From: Lineus longissimus
Lineage: Eukaryota; Nemertea; Pilidiophora; Heteronemertea; Lineidae
Assembly (NCBI RefSeq): GCF_910592395.1
Contig: NC_088317.1
Coordinates: forward strand, 2,914,001 to 2,978,000
Reading direction: 5' to 3'
DNA length: 64,000 bases
Under the pieces are notes generated by a model. It saw nothing but the letters and a program-made list of their open reading frames with translations, was not told the origin of the DNA and did not search any database. The stretch's first letter is position 1, and each line of letters starts with the position of its first letter. This document shows positions 12,055-22,003 of this stretch, piece after piece. Position numbers and translations under genes: made by a program.

Positions 12055-15000
12055 CTGAAAAAAGGTTTTTTAAGTGGATGTGACAAATTATACTATAGTG
12101 ATTATCGCCCAGGTTCCCTCACCTGCCCTTTCGCACGAAACAATTATTTTGCCATGTTTTAAAAACAAAGGCTTTTTCTGTAAAGTTTGTTATCCGGAAA
12201 ATCAATTTCGTCGGAAAATTAGGATGATGTCCAAAAATATTGTCGCTCATCTCACCTATACATGTTCCGGGTTCTTGTGGATAGAGGTTGCTACCAGCTG
12301 GACATTTTCCGTTTTGGTCGGTGGCAATAAGTGGCACGGCACCTGAGGTAAAGATAATTGATCAATTAGTATAAATTACTATTCACTGTTGTACTAGGAT
12401 TTGCTTTTGAAAGTCTGCTGCTTATCACCTGGAGATATGGGCATAGGCAGCATTTCTCCAAAATTAGCATTTGACATAAAATGTATAAAACTGCTAAAGT
12501 TACTCCGAAATTGGAATTAGAACCACAGATCTCCCTTAAGAAGATGACTGATGATGAATAACGTACCCGCTTTAAACTTGGCCCAGTCCTTGACTGAAAA
12601 GGTAATGCAATGAAGTTAGTGCCGACTGAACAGCATCTTGACACAGAACAGAAGTTATCGTCAAGTCTTCCGAATACTACGGGACAAAAAGACTAGCGAA
12701 CGAGGACATGTTAGTGTGGGCTGTTTCTGCACGAGCAATCACAACCAAATAGTGGTAGTGCCTCCAGAACTGGGGAGCCATTGTCTCCTTCTGAGAACAC
12801 TACGAATAACGGATTTCGTTGGTTTATGTGGATGCCTTCCGAACTCAAAGGGCAAGAAGACTGATAAAGATTGAGGCCATAATATTAGTGCGGGCTGTTT
12901 CTGCTAAAACTATCACCACCAGTTAGTGGTGGTGCCTCCAGATGAGCTATTGTCCCTTGAATTATATGATATCCAAACACTGTGAACGATAAATCTCCAT
13001 ATGCCTTCCGAACACAACGGGGACCAGGTAATTCGCGATGACTAAACTGGCGAGGTCATGATATTAGTGCGGGATGAGGTGCAGATCACCACGATAAACT
13101 CCACACTTGAGCAACAATTATCAAATGAATTACAAAAGTTACTTACTGATGCAGGTGTTTGGTCTCTTGTCATACTTCTCGGTCCCAGATGGACACTTCC
13201 CGTGCTTCATATTGATGGTTCGTAAGTGGACAAAAACTTTAGCCTGGAAGGCCTTCAAGTTCCTGACTGAAACAGTTTTAGAGAAGGCAGTATAAGGAAA
13301 CCAAAAACCCCTCACTTTGAAGTGATGAACCAACGGAGTGGACGAGGACGGATCACGCGCCCACAATGACATCACACGTTTCGGTCCCGCTTCAAAATTG
13401 TTTTCTGCTGTCACTGTCACAATTAAAGCTTAATCAACTTTTGCCACCTATCAACTCCGTGTGTAGTACGGGTAAATGAGGGTCAAAGATAAATTTCCAT
13501 GCAAAAAGCGAGACCTGATGTCTTAATGGTCCTTAATGCGTTGATAGCAAATACTCGAGCATACTAGTATACTGAAAGACAAACAGGACAAGGTTGTGAC
13601 ATTGTCTCCCGACAGCAACTTGCCGTTAAAGTAGGCTACATTACGGAAACATACTCGTGCATAATCGTGGGTCCTTCTTATACGTCTTGGTCCCTGTTGG
13701 GCATTTCCCACTGTCGTTCTTGTGTGTCAGATGGACCAGGATGAGCTCTGTAACAGAATAATTAAACATTAGATTCGTACACAAAGTATACTCTGTTCTA
13801 ATCAGCTCAGTTCGCATACATCACTCTTTTCACTCGGGGTGGTTGGTGAAATTGCTCTCGGGGGGGAGGGGGGGGACGGGTACAATGTTGTACAAATATG
13901 TTCTATGTTTTACTGTACTTACTTCTGCAGAGGTTCTTCCAGAGTGGGTGAACCTTTGTTCCCGGTGGACACTTGCCATTCACCTTCTTTACCAGTTTGA
14001 TTGACATGCCTAGAAATGGGATAAAGCAATTAGGACTAGGAGAGAGATAAAGAAAATGTCTGGGTGCTACAAACTTTGGTGGCATAATATTAAAACTTTT
14101 CATCATGTTGATGTCTAATAAAATGTACTAAACTGCCAGATAATATTTTCGGAAAATTTTCTTGCCTTTTGTTACACCGTCCGGCGTTCTTGCACCAGCT
14201 CCAGTTCCCTTTCCACCAGCACCAGTTCCCTTTCCACCAGTGCCAGTCCCCTTTCCACCTGCACCAGTCCCCTTTCCTCCTGCGCCAGTCCCCTTACCAC
14301 CAGCACCAGTTCCCTTTCCACCTGCACCAGTCCCCTTTCCTCCTGCGCCAGTCCCCTTTCCACCAGCACCAGTTCCCTTTCCACCTGCGCCAGTCCCCTT
14401 TCCACCTGCACCAGTTCCCTTTCCTCCTGCACCAGTTCCCTTTCCACCTGCGGCAGTTCCCTTTCCTCCTGCACCAGTTCCCTTTCCTCCTGCACCAGTT
14501 CCCTTACCACTTGCACCAGTCCCCTTACCACTTGCACCAGTTCCCTTTCCGACTGCAGTTCCCTTACCACCAGCACCAGTTCCCTTTCCACCTGCATCAG
14601 TTCCCTTTCCTCCTGCCCCAGTTCCCTTTCCACCTGCACCAGTTCCCTTTCCTCCTGCACCAGTTCCCTTTCCACCTGCAGCAGTTCCCTTTCCACCTGC
14701 AGCAGTTCCCTTTCCACCTGAACCAGTTCCCTTTCCACCTGAACCAGTTCCCTTTCCGACTGCAGTTCCCTTTCCACCAGCACCAGTTCCCTTTCCACCT
14801 GCGGCAGTTCCCTTTCCACCTGCATCGGTTCCCTTTCCTCCTGCACCAGTTCCCTTTCCACCTGCACCAGTCCCCTTACCACCTGCACCAGTTCCCTTTC
14901 CTCCTGCACCAGTTCCCTTTCCACCTGCGGCAGTTCCCTTTCCACCTGCATCGGTTCCCTTTCCTCCTGCAGCAGTTCCCTTTCCACCTGCAGCAGTTCC

Positions 15001-18000
15001 CTTTCCACCTGCATCGGTTCCCTTTCCTCCTGCGCCAGTTCCCTTTCCTCCTGCACCAGTTCCCTTTCCACCTGCGGCAGTTCCCTTTCCATCTGCATCG
15101 GTTCCCTTTCCTCCTGCGCCAGTTCCCTTTCCTCCTGCACCAGTTCCCTTTCCACCTGCGGCAGTTCCCTTTCCACCTGCATCGGTTCCCTTTCCTCCTG
15201 CAGCAGTTCCCTTTCCACCTACGGCAGTTCCCTTTCCACCTGCATCGGTTCCCTTTCCTCCTGCACCAGTTCCCTTTCCTCCTGCACCAGTCCCCTTACC
15301 ACTTGCACCAGTTCCCTTTCCTCCTGCACCAGTCCCCTTACCACTTGCACCAGTCCCCTTACCGCTTGCACCAGTTCCCTTTCCGACTGCAGTTCCCTTT
15401 CCACCAGCACTAGTTCCCTTTCCACCTGCACCAGTTCCCTTTCCACCTGCACCAGTCCCCTTTCCACCTGCACCAGTTCCCTTTCCTCCTGCACCAGTTC
15501 CTTTTCCACCTGCATCAGTTCCCTTTCCACCTGCAGCAGTTCCCTTTCCACCTGAACCAGCACCCTTTCCTCCTGCACCATTTCCCTTTCCACCTGCAGC
15601 AGTTCCCTTTCCACCCGCACCAGTTCTCTTTCCACCTGCAGCAGTTCCCTTTCCACCTGCAGCAGTTCCCTTTCCACCTGCAGTAGTTCCCTTTCTTCCT
15701 GCACCAGTCCCCTTTCCACCAGCACCAGTTCCCTTTCCTCCTGCAGCAGTTCCCTTTCCTCCTGCACCAGTTCCCTTTCCACCTGCACCAGTTCCCTTTC
15801 CACCTGCACCAGTTCCCTTTCCTCCTGCACCTGTCCCCTTACCGCTTGCACCAGTTCCCTTACCACTTGCACTGGTACCCTTTCCGCCTTCAACCGTAAC
15901 CTTTCCTCCTGCAGCAGTTCCCTTACCACTTGCACCGGTACCCTTTCCGCCTGCACCCGTACCCTTTCCTCCTGCAGCAGTTCCCTTACCACTTGCACCG
16001 GTACCCTTACCGCCTGCACCCGTACCCTTTCCACCTGCAGCAGTTCCCTTACCACTTACACCGGTACCCTTTCCGCCTGCACCCGTACCCTTTCCACCTG
16101 CAGCAGTTCCCTTTCCACCTGCAGCAGTTCCCTTACCACTTGTGCCGGTACCCTTTCCGCCTGCACCTTTACCCTTTCCACCTGTACCCTTTCCTCCTGC
16201 AGCAGTTCCCTTACCACTTGCACCGGAACCCTTTCCGCCTGCACCCGTACCCTTTCCACCTTCAGCAGTGGTTCCCTTACCACCTGCAGCAGTTCCCTTA
16301 CCACCTGAAAAACAAAAATTACTTTAGGATTGCAACTGCTGGGTGTTTTTTAAATTGACATCACGTGATGTTCTTATATTTGGCAAAAGTGACTTACTTG
16401 GTTGCTTAGTTCCACCTGAAAGTTGTAATGTAGATCTGAGTTGGCAAATAATCTATTCAAAATAGTTAAAATTCAAACACTAATCTTTTTTTTACGTTTT
16501 ATAACTTTTTAGATGGCGATACTGATGGGATTGACGGCCCAAGCCGTTCTAGAAAGATTTTAAATTTGTGTTTGAATTTTTTGCGGAAAGTTCAGAGTGC
16601 GTACTGAATATAAATGTCAGCATTGCCGTTGTGCAGGCAGATGTACTAATACTTCAAATACCATGTTCCATCAAATTTGTGTTGAATTGGGACAAAAAAA
16701 TCCTGCTGCCATTTATTGCGGGACATGCCTTACCTTTTTTGACGTACACCCTGACCTCACAGAGGGTCAAGTACTGACCCCTTGCCTGCTGCACAGCCAC
16801 ATAACGGCCAGTCACGTCACCTCCACATCTCAGAACCTTTGTTGCTCCTCTTCCAACATGACCAGTGTGATGGGCGCAAAGTTTCACACCCTTAAGGTTC
16901 TGCCCCGTCAATGGCCTTTTGTCTGTCACTAGGATTTTGAAGTTATACAGGCGGTTCCCTGAAAAATAAAGTACATGCTTAGAATAGGATTCATGGATGA
17001 TCCAATCAAAAGTATCTTTCATCCGCAACATGAATTGAAATCCTTATATAGCTATGTTCAGCTGGGCTCTTACTTATCAATTAGCTGGCAAAAAATAATG
17101 TTCACACAGGTATCCCGAATCCAACAAATGTGCAAAATATCTTCGAATTGCGTGGTACCTTAAGTTTGCGCAAGTACCCACTCTCCCGAAAATTCCCGAA
17201 GTATTCGGCTCCTAAAAATAAAGTAGTTTACAGTGTTTGACACAGGTCAAGATGACTTCTAGATTGGGCTATTACTGACTTACAACAACAGTCTCCTCTG
17301 TTGACGACCTCCACCCTCTTGATAGTGTAACGGGCTTGAAGGTCAACTGCCCACCAGTTCCATCTCGTCCGACCTCGGTTATGGGTATGTGTACATGAAT
17401 TCCCTCTGTAATAAGTATTTGCGTTGCCATCAACAGCTCTCTGTGGCACGCCACCCCAGCCAACATCGAATTGCCAAGCCGGTTTTTTCAGAGCCATGTT
17501 TTTATCCACTGAAATACAATGTGTAAGTACATTTAATTCTGATTAACAATCTTGATGATATCATGTAGGAAATAGCAACGTTTGTTGCCCTGCTTCGTCC
17601 CTTTCTTCGTTTTGTCTTTCCAATACCATCGGATTTACATCTTCAGTACCAAATAGGTAGGCCAGGAAAAGCATTTGTTGATGAACATGTATCTCTTTGC
17701 CAAAAAATTGTTATAAAATGAAAAAATAAACTTTCGATCCGAAAATCAACAAGAAGGATTTACCTGATTGGCTCCCACCTGAATAACAATACAGTTTTCT
17801 ATAAGTTATTCAATAGAAGCGTGTAAGTCTAATTTAATTATTCAGTATAAAGTGTCTAATCATTTATTCAACATAAAGTGTTATTCTAATTAGTTATTCA
17901 ACGTTAAGTGTAGTCTAATTGGGTATTCAACACAAAGTGTCATTCTAATCATTTATTCAACATTAAGTGTTTAATGGTCTAGCAGTTATTCAAGAGTAAA

Positions 18001-21000
18001 ACAAATAACGAAGTGGTGTACAATCTTTGAGTGAATGAATAAGTGAATTTGTAATCTTGTACTTTTGATCTTGTACTATTTTTTAATCTTGTACTGTTTT
18101 TAATTGCAAAGTATATTACTACGTATTCTACCTTTTTTGCCGAATACCCTGACCTCACAGAGAGTCAGGTATTGATTCCTTGGCTGTTCTACAGCCACAT
18201 AACGGCCACTAACACCGTCTCTGCATGTCACGGTCTCCGTCGCTCCTCTGTCAACACCACCTGTGTGATGTGCACAAACCCTGGTAGCCCTCAGATTCTG
18301 CCCAGTATGTGGTTTGATGTCCGTCACAAGGATGACAAAGTTTTTCAGGCGGCCCCCTGAAAAGAGAATTCATTTGCTCATCTATTAACTCGCAATGCAA
18401 CTCTAACTGTAACTGAATGGACTTATCCCTCTCAATTACTATAATTTGAAATTAAACTAGCAAGTTTTAATGACATCTAGGAAAGGTTCCGTAAAGTTGC
18501 TATAATTGTCGACTGCTTTTGTAAAATTTTGATTTAGATTGAAATAAGAAACTGAGAGATATTTACAACTTACAGCAACAGTCTCCCCTGTTGACCACCT
18601 CCACCCTGCTGATGGTGTATCGAGTTTTGAGGTCAACTGCCCACCAGTTCTGGCTAGTTCGACCTCTGTTGTGGGTATGGGTACAAGAGCGACCATTGTA
18701 GTGAGTGTTGGCATTACCATCAGTGGCTCGACTTGCCACACCGCCCCAGCCAACATCGAATTGCCACGCTGGTTTTTGCAAAGCAAGATTGATCTCTTTC
18801 ACTGAAATACAAAAAGTGTTAACTTTTCTTCATGAACTGTTTGATATCAAAAGTGGTATTTATGAACAATTTTCATGTCAGAAAATAAAAATATTGCCTG
18901 GTCAAAGCAATCAAAGTCCTCATAATTAATTAATCAATTAAGTTGTAAAAGTTAAAAAAACAACTAAAATGTACTTACCTGGTTTGGTTCCACCTGAAGT
19001 TTATCCAAAAGTTCTGAGTTAACGTCAAGTTAGTTTTTCAACATCAACAGCAGAAGACATAAAGGAGATGCACATGTGTACGCCGTGCAATTAGTCTTTA
19101 GTTCGTAGGTTTGTCTTGCAGTGATGGCTTTTACGTATACTGTTTGTCATAATATGTCAGGGATAACGACGAGACCTTGTGCAATTGTATAGCATTGTAA
19201 TAATGGAACATTAAGTGTTCAATATTTCGTTTTCTCTTCGGCATCGTGGTTGAGGGATGCGGTAAGAAAATTATGAAAACTTGGCAAATCGAGATTTACC
19301 TTTTTTGCCGTATACCCTGACCTCACAGAGGGTCAAGAACTGGCCCCTTTGTTGCTGTATTGCCACATAACGGCCACTAACCCCGCTTTTACACGTTACA
19401 ACCTGTGTCGCCCCTCTACCAACACCACCACCATGGTGGGCACAAAGTCTGACATATTCCAGGTCACGTCCTGTCCTTGGCTTCACATCTGTCACCACGA
19501 CCTTGAAATTTCGCAAACGGGTCCCTGGAAAATCATGCAGTAGTTTATATTTGGGAATCAATACATTATTGAACTATAATGTAAAGAGTTTATATCAGTC
19601 ATTATAATGGTTAGGAGGGTTAGAATGCCATAACTTCCAAAAGCGACTTGGAAGGTGAGGCTGTAATAGTTATAGAGTATTGCCAACATGATGAAAAGAA
19701 CATATCTTGTATGATTTTCAATTAAGAGTTATTCAGTTTTGATGTAAATACTGGTATGTATTTAACTGACATGCACATTTTTTTAACCCACACTCAACTT
19801 ACAACAGCAGTCAGCCCTGTTGACTACCTCTACTTTCTCGATGGTGTAGCGAGCTTTAAGGTCAACCGCCCACCAGTTCTGACTGGTCTTCCCAGAGTTA
19901 AGGGTATGGCTGCAAGAGGCACCGTTCCAGTAAGGATTGGAATTGCCATCAGTGGCCCTCCATGGTACACCACCCCAGCCTACATCGAATTGATATGCTG
20001 GTTTTCTAAAAGCAAGGTTAATAGGTGTTCCTGAAATGAAATTCGAGTTCTTTGAGTAAGTGATATTGGCAAACAAGCTTTAGAAAGTTTTATGTTGTAG
20101 AGCTATGAGGAAGTTGGAGTGGGCGTATATCTCACTGAAGAATTTACTATCTACATGTATATATTATTTCTATCATATTCAGTTATTGCAGTAGAAGAAG
20201 AAAACACATTGATTTTAAAAGGGAACTGTTTATCATCAGCATCCGAAATCGCAGAAGAAAAGAAATAGATAATTTCATTTGAAAAGAATATGTGTAAAAC
20301 TGGGAAAAATCATTTGTTGGTTTAAATCTGTGACATCATCAATGACGTATGAAGGTAAACTGATTGATATTTTGATTTTAAAAGTATATTTAGGGCAGGG
20401 ATGTGATTCCCTGCTAAGCTTACCCGGTCCCTTGGCCCCAGGAGCTGGAAAAAGATGTATTGGTAAATGTATGAGTATGAAAACTTTAGGCAAACTATGA
20501 CTATGAGTTGTATGGACAGGACGGATGTTTTATACGCAGTCTTACAGGTATCGTGGCTTAATTGTCTTCGTCTTGTAGAGCCTGATTTCATTGGATAAAC
20601 GAGAAATCCTGTAATCCTTACCACTTTAAAGTTTTCAATTTATAAATGGTGTAGTTTGAATGAAGAAATACGAAAACATCAGTGTCTTAATTGTGGCTAA
20701 CGATGATTCCCTACTAGGTTCTGGACATATTAGAATAAAAATAGTTTTTGACATATGTGAGATGTTAGTTAAGACAGACTATCATTGAAACATATGCCTC
20801 ACCTTTTTTGCCAAACACCCTGACCTCACAGAGTGTCAGGTGCTGGTTCCTCGGCTGCTGTACAGCCACATAACGGCCGCTAATACCACCTTTGCACTTC
20901 AGTGTCAGTAAGGCTCCTCTACCAACACCACCCCTGTGATGGGCACAGACCTTAACACCTTTAAGGTTATTGCCTGCTCTTGGCCTGACGTCTGTTACAA

Positions 21001-21646
21001 GGATCTTGAAGTTTTTGAGGCGGCCCCCTGGAAAATATGTTGTGTAGTGTACAATATCATAATATATTTTAGAATGAATAAGAATGATAGCAAGGGTTGA
21101 GTATGGGAGGTTCTTCTTTTATTCTATCAATGCCCTTTTAACTGCTTATCTCCTATGTTACTTCCTTCAGCACAGCCGGAACTTCATCAGAGAATACAAT
21201 GTACACACACATTATATTCTAGGACATTTTAAGAACTAAATCCAGTATTGCACTACATGATCTCAAAAATCTATTTTCATAAGAGCAAAATATTTGTTCA
21301 TCAACGTACCCTCATCATTATTTACTAACTTCACTCCAGAATGAATCAAGCAAAAAAACAATGAATTTACGTTTTTATCCGTGAACCTGTATCAACTTAC
21401 AGCAACAGTCTCCCCTGTTGACCACCTCCACCCTCATGATTATGTAGCGAGTTTCAAGATCAACAGCCCACCAATTCTGACTGGTTCGACCTCGGTTGTG
21501 GGTATGTGTACACGAGCGACCATTGTAGAAAGTGTTGGCATTGCCATCAGTGGCCCTTCTAGCGACACCTCCCCAACCGACATCGAATTGAAATGCTGGT
21601 TTTCGCAGAGCAATGTTCCCATTCGCATATGCTGGATCTGATGAAT
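11849..21646 (-). CDS. Gene B: four F-type lectin domains plus Lys/Gly heptad repeats (5' end not found)
   Basis: Nineteen minus-strand exons chain in one frame. Order from the N-terminal side: F-type lectin 1 (21646-21401, 21027-20803), linker (20444-20424), lectin 2 (20030-19803, 19524-19300), linker (18993-18979), lectin 3 (18801-18574, 18356-18132), linker (17778-17764), lectin 4 (17508-17284, 16958-16734), linker (16415-16398), heptad exon (16304-14178), then cassette exons a to f (14009-13923, 13747-13655, 13266-13147, 12593-12567, 12342-12256, 12054-11849). Every junction is phase 1, the pattern of exon-shuffled extracellular proteins, and all internal exon lengths are multiples of three. 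The sum is about 1,550 residues. The signal-peptide exon upstream of 21646 was not identified. The likely product is a secreted, tetravalent, fucose-binding, polycationic protein. An adhesive, mucus or matrix role is inference. Confidence 0.8.
12256..12342 (-). CDS. Gene B exon e: GKCPxG cysteine module
   Basis: An 87-nt exon reading AVPLIATDQNGKCPAGS then LYPQEPGTCIG. Two cysteines are spaced as GKCPxG...PxTC. The gene A counterpart (26266-26180) has SAPLIALDSNGKCPKGS. Splice sites are cctcag and GTGAGA. I do not recognise the module; a small disulphide-closed loop is the simplest reading. Confidence 0.75.
   Translation of the reverse strand: MPCHLLPPTKTENVQLVATSIHKNPEHV
12567..12593 (-). 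CDS. Gene B exon d: 27-nt microexon
   Basis: Reads KDWAKFKA between ttttcag and GTACGT, phase 1 at both ends. Matching exons exist in gene A (26628-26602, NQWLKFKK) and gene C (63869-63898, KSMEMFEKS), so its small size is real rather than a misread intron. Confidence 0.7.
12650..13110. repeat. Intronic tandem repeat, period about 175 bp
   Basis: Three diverged copies within the intron between exons c and d of gene B, each with 'ttagtg(c/t)gggctgtttctgc' (near 12709, 12883 and, shortened, 13060) followed by 'tagtggtggtgcctccaga'. No coding signal. Confidence 0.6.
13147..13266 (-). CDS. Gene B exon c: GKCPxG module with FVHLRT leader
   Basis: A 120-nt exon: RNLKAFQAKVFVHLRTINM, then GKCPSGTEKYDKRPNTC. 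The gene A equivalent (27007-26888) reads TDMKAFQAIVFVHLRTIAM followed by GKCPSG. The conserved VHL(R/T)T leader also appears in exon b, so b and c are probably ancient duplicates. Confidence 0.78.
13655..13747 (-). CDS. Gene B exon b: GKCPxG module
   Basis: A 93-nt exon: LILVHLTHKNDSGKCPTGT then TYKKDPRLCT. It has a good acceptor (ctgttacag) and GTATGT donor. The gene A copy is 27275-27183 (IILIHLTHKDELGKCPAGT) and the gene C copy is 63487-63576. Confidence 0.78.
13923..14009 (-). CDS. Gene B exon a: GKCPxG module
   Basis: An 87-nt exon: MSIKLVKKVNGKCPPGTKVH then PLWKNLCR. It is almost identical to gene A exon a (27484-27395) and similar to gene C exon a (62986-63075), making it the best-conserved exon of the cassette. 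Confidence 0.82.
14178..16304 (-). CDS. Gene B heptad-repeat exon, about 100 x KGTGAGG
   Basis: A 2.1-kb exon encodes about 100 copies of a 7-residue repeat, consensus KGTGAGG with variants KGTAAGG, KGTDAGG, KGTVGKG and, towards the N-terminal side, KGTGASG and KGSGASG. It has no methionine in frame, so an ATG-to-stop search misses it. The flanks are non-repetitive in phase 1: acceptor tttttcag at the 5' side, and at the 3' side ARTPDG before either a GT donor (exon end 14178) or a consensus-like GC donor AAAG|GCAAGA (exon end 14166); both keep phase. The product is a long flexible glycine-rich chain with one lysine per seven residues. Proline-rich (PFPPAPV) and Glu/Arg-rich frames across the same DNA are shadows. 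Confidence 0.85.
16398..16415 (-). CDS. Gene B linker microexon, 18 nt (GGTKQP)
   Basis: Between an 'actttcag' acceptor and a GTAAGT donor; phase 1 on both sides. It joins lectin 4 to the heptad exon. Confidence 0.65.
16734..17508 (-). CDS. Gene B F-type lectin domain 4 (two exons)
   Basis: Exon 17508-17284 gives KPAWQFDVGWGGVPQRAVDG, then CTHTHN and WWAVDLQARYTI, ending VVNRGDCC. Exon 16958-16734 gives NRLYNFKILVTDKRPLTGQN, then CAHHTGHVGRGATK and SGRYVAVQQARGQYLTLCEV. This is the F-type lectin (fucolectin) fold: a beta-barrel binding L-fucose through a histidine and an RxDx4R pair, here R-G-D-CCWN-R across the intron, with the adjacent-cysteine pair typical of the family. Length is about 150 residues, as expected. 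Confidence 0.88.
17764..17778 (-). CDS. Gene B linker microexon, 15 nt (GGSQS)
   Basis: Between 'gttattcag' and GTAAAT; phase 1 on both sides. It joins lectins 3 and 4. Confidence 0.6.
17805..17975. repeat. Intronic tandem repeat, period about 32 bp
   Basis: About five to six copies of 'ttattcaacataaagtgt(c)attctaatca', diverged, within the intron after linker 17764-17778 of gene B. Confidence 0.7.
18132..18801 (-). CDS. Gene B F-type lectin domain 3 (two exons)
   Basis: Exon 18801-18574: LALQKPAWQFDVGWGGVASR, THYNGRSCTHTHNRG, WWAVDLKTRYTIS, VVNRGDCC. Exon 18356-18132: GRLKNFVILVTDIKPHTGQN, VCAHHTGGVDRGATETVTC, SGRYVAVEQPRNQYLTLCEV. The fucose-site pattern R-G-D-CCWG-R is intact. The exon split falls at the same codon as in the other lectin copies. 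Confidence 0.88.
18979..18993 (-). CDS. Gene B linker microexon, 15 nt (GGTKP)
   Basis: Between 'aaacttcag' and GTAAGT; phase 1 on both sides. It joins lectins 2 and 3. Confidence 0.65.
19300..20030 (-). CDS. Gene B F-type lectin domain 2 (two exons)
   Basis: Exon 20030-19803: NLAFRKPAYQFDVGWGGVPW, CSHTLNSGKTSQNWWAVDLK, VVNRADCC. Exon 19524-19300: TRLRNFKVVVTDVKPRTGRD, LCAHHGGGVGRGATQVVTC, SGRYVAIQQQRGQFLTLCEV. The RxDx4R pair is kept with alanine in the middle (R-A-D). This is the most diverged of the four copies in its first exon. Confidence 0.88.
20424..20444 (-). CDS. Gene B linker microexon, 21 nt (PGAKGP)
   Basis: Between 'ctttttccag' and GTAAGC; phase 1 on both sides. It joins lectins 1 and 2. 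Confidence 0.65.
20803..21646 (-). CDS. Gene B F-type lectin domain 1 (two exons)
   Basis: Exon 21646-21401: a short Ser/Ala leader (SSDPAYANG), then NIALRKPAFQFDVGWGGVAR, CTHTHNRGRTSQNWWAVDLE, VVNRGDCC. Exon 21027-20803: GRLKNFKILVTDVRPRAGNN, VCAHHRGGVGRGALLTLKC, SGRYVAVQQPRNQHLTLCEV. The fucose-site pattern is intact. This is the most upstream exon I can assign to gene B. An ordinary phase-1 acceptor precedes it, so at least one 5' exon is missing. Confidence 0.87.
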
Positions 21647-21761
21647 CTGAAATACAATACACTTCCGAATTTAGTATTCTATCGTTTAAAAAGTTCATGC
21701 CAGATGTTGCTGTTGTCCTATGAATTAGTTGTGTGGTGCTGTTGAGGTTGTGAATTAGAGT

Positions 21762-22003
21762 TTTCTGTGTGGTCAAATAGGTATCACATCTTGTCATATT
21801 GACACAATGTCTCTTGATGTCGTTCTGTGTCTGGTAGCCGGGGAGTTCCTTCTATTAGAAATCTTTATGAATGCTGTTCTTGGTTAACAGGACAACTGCT
21901 CATTGATCTTCTGAAATCTGTTTTCTAAACACAGTAACTAAACTTTTAAATGAAAAAGCATGAAACAAATGACATGGTCCTAAAAAACTTATGTTTACGT
22001 ACG
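21762..22003. repeat. Block shared with gene A introns (third copy)
   Basis: About 240 bp nearly identical to 29811-30047 and 33641-33877, including 'ctgtgtctggtagccgggga(a/g)ttcctt' and 'gacatggtcctaaaaaactt'. It stops at the splice donor of the gene A exon at 30048/33878 and that exon is absent here. Confidence 0.85.

Noticed and set aside
14162-16327. A 721-codon plus-strand proline-rich frame (PFPPAPV repeats) and long Glu/Arg-rich minus frames.
   Set aside because: A 21-bp repeat opens several frames at once. Only the minus-strand KGTGAGG frame has matching splice sites and joins exons on both sides.
16597-17031. Several plus-strand frames across the lectin exons, e.g. 16597-16932 and 19349-19543.
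   Set aside because: Opposite-strand shadows of the lectin exons with no domain match.
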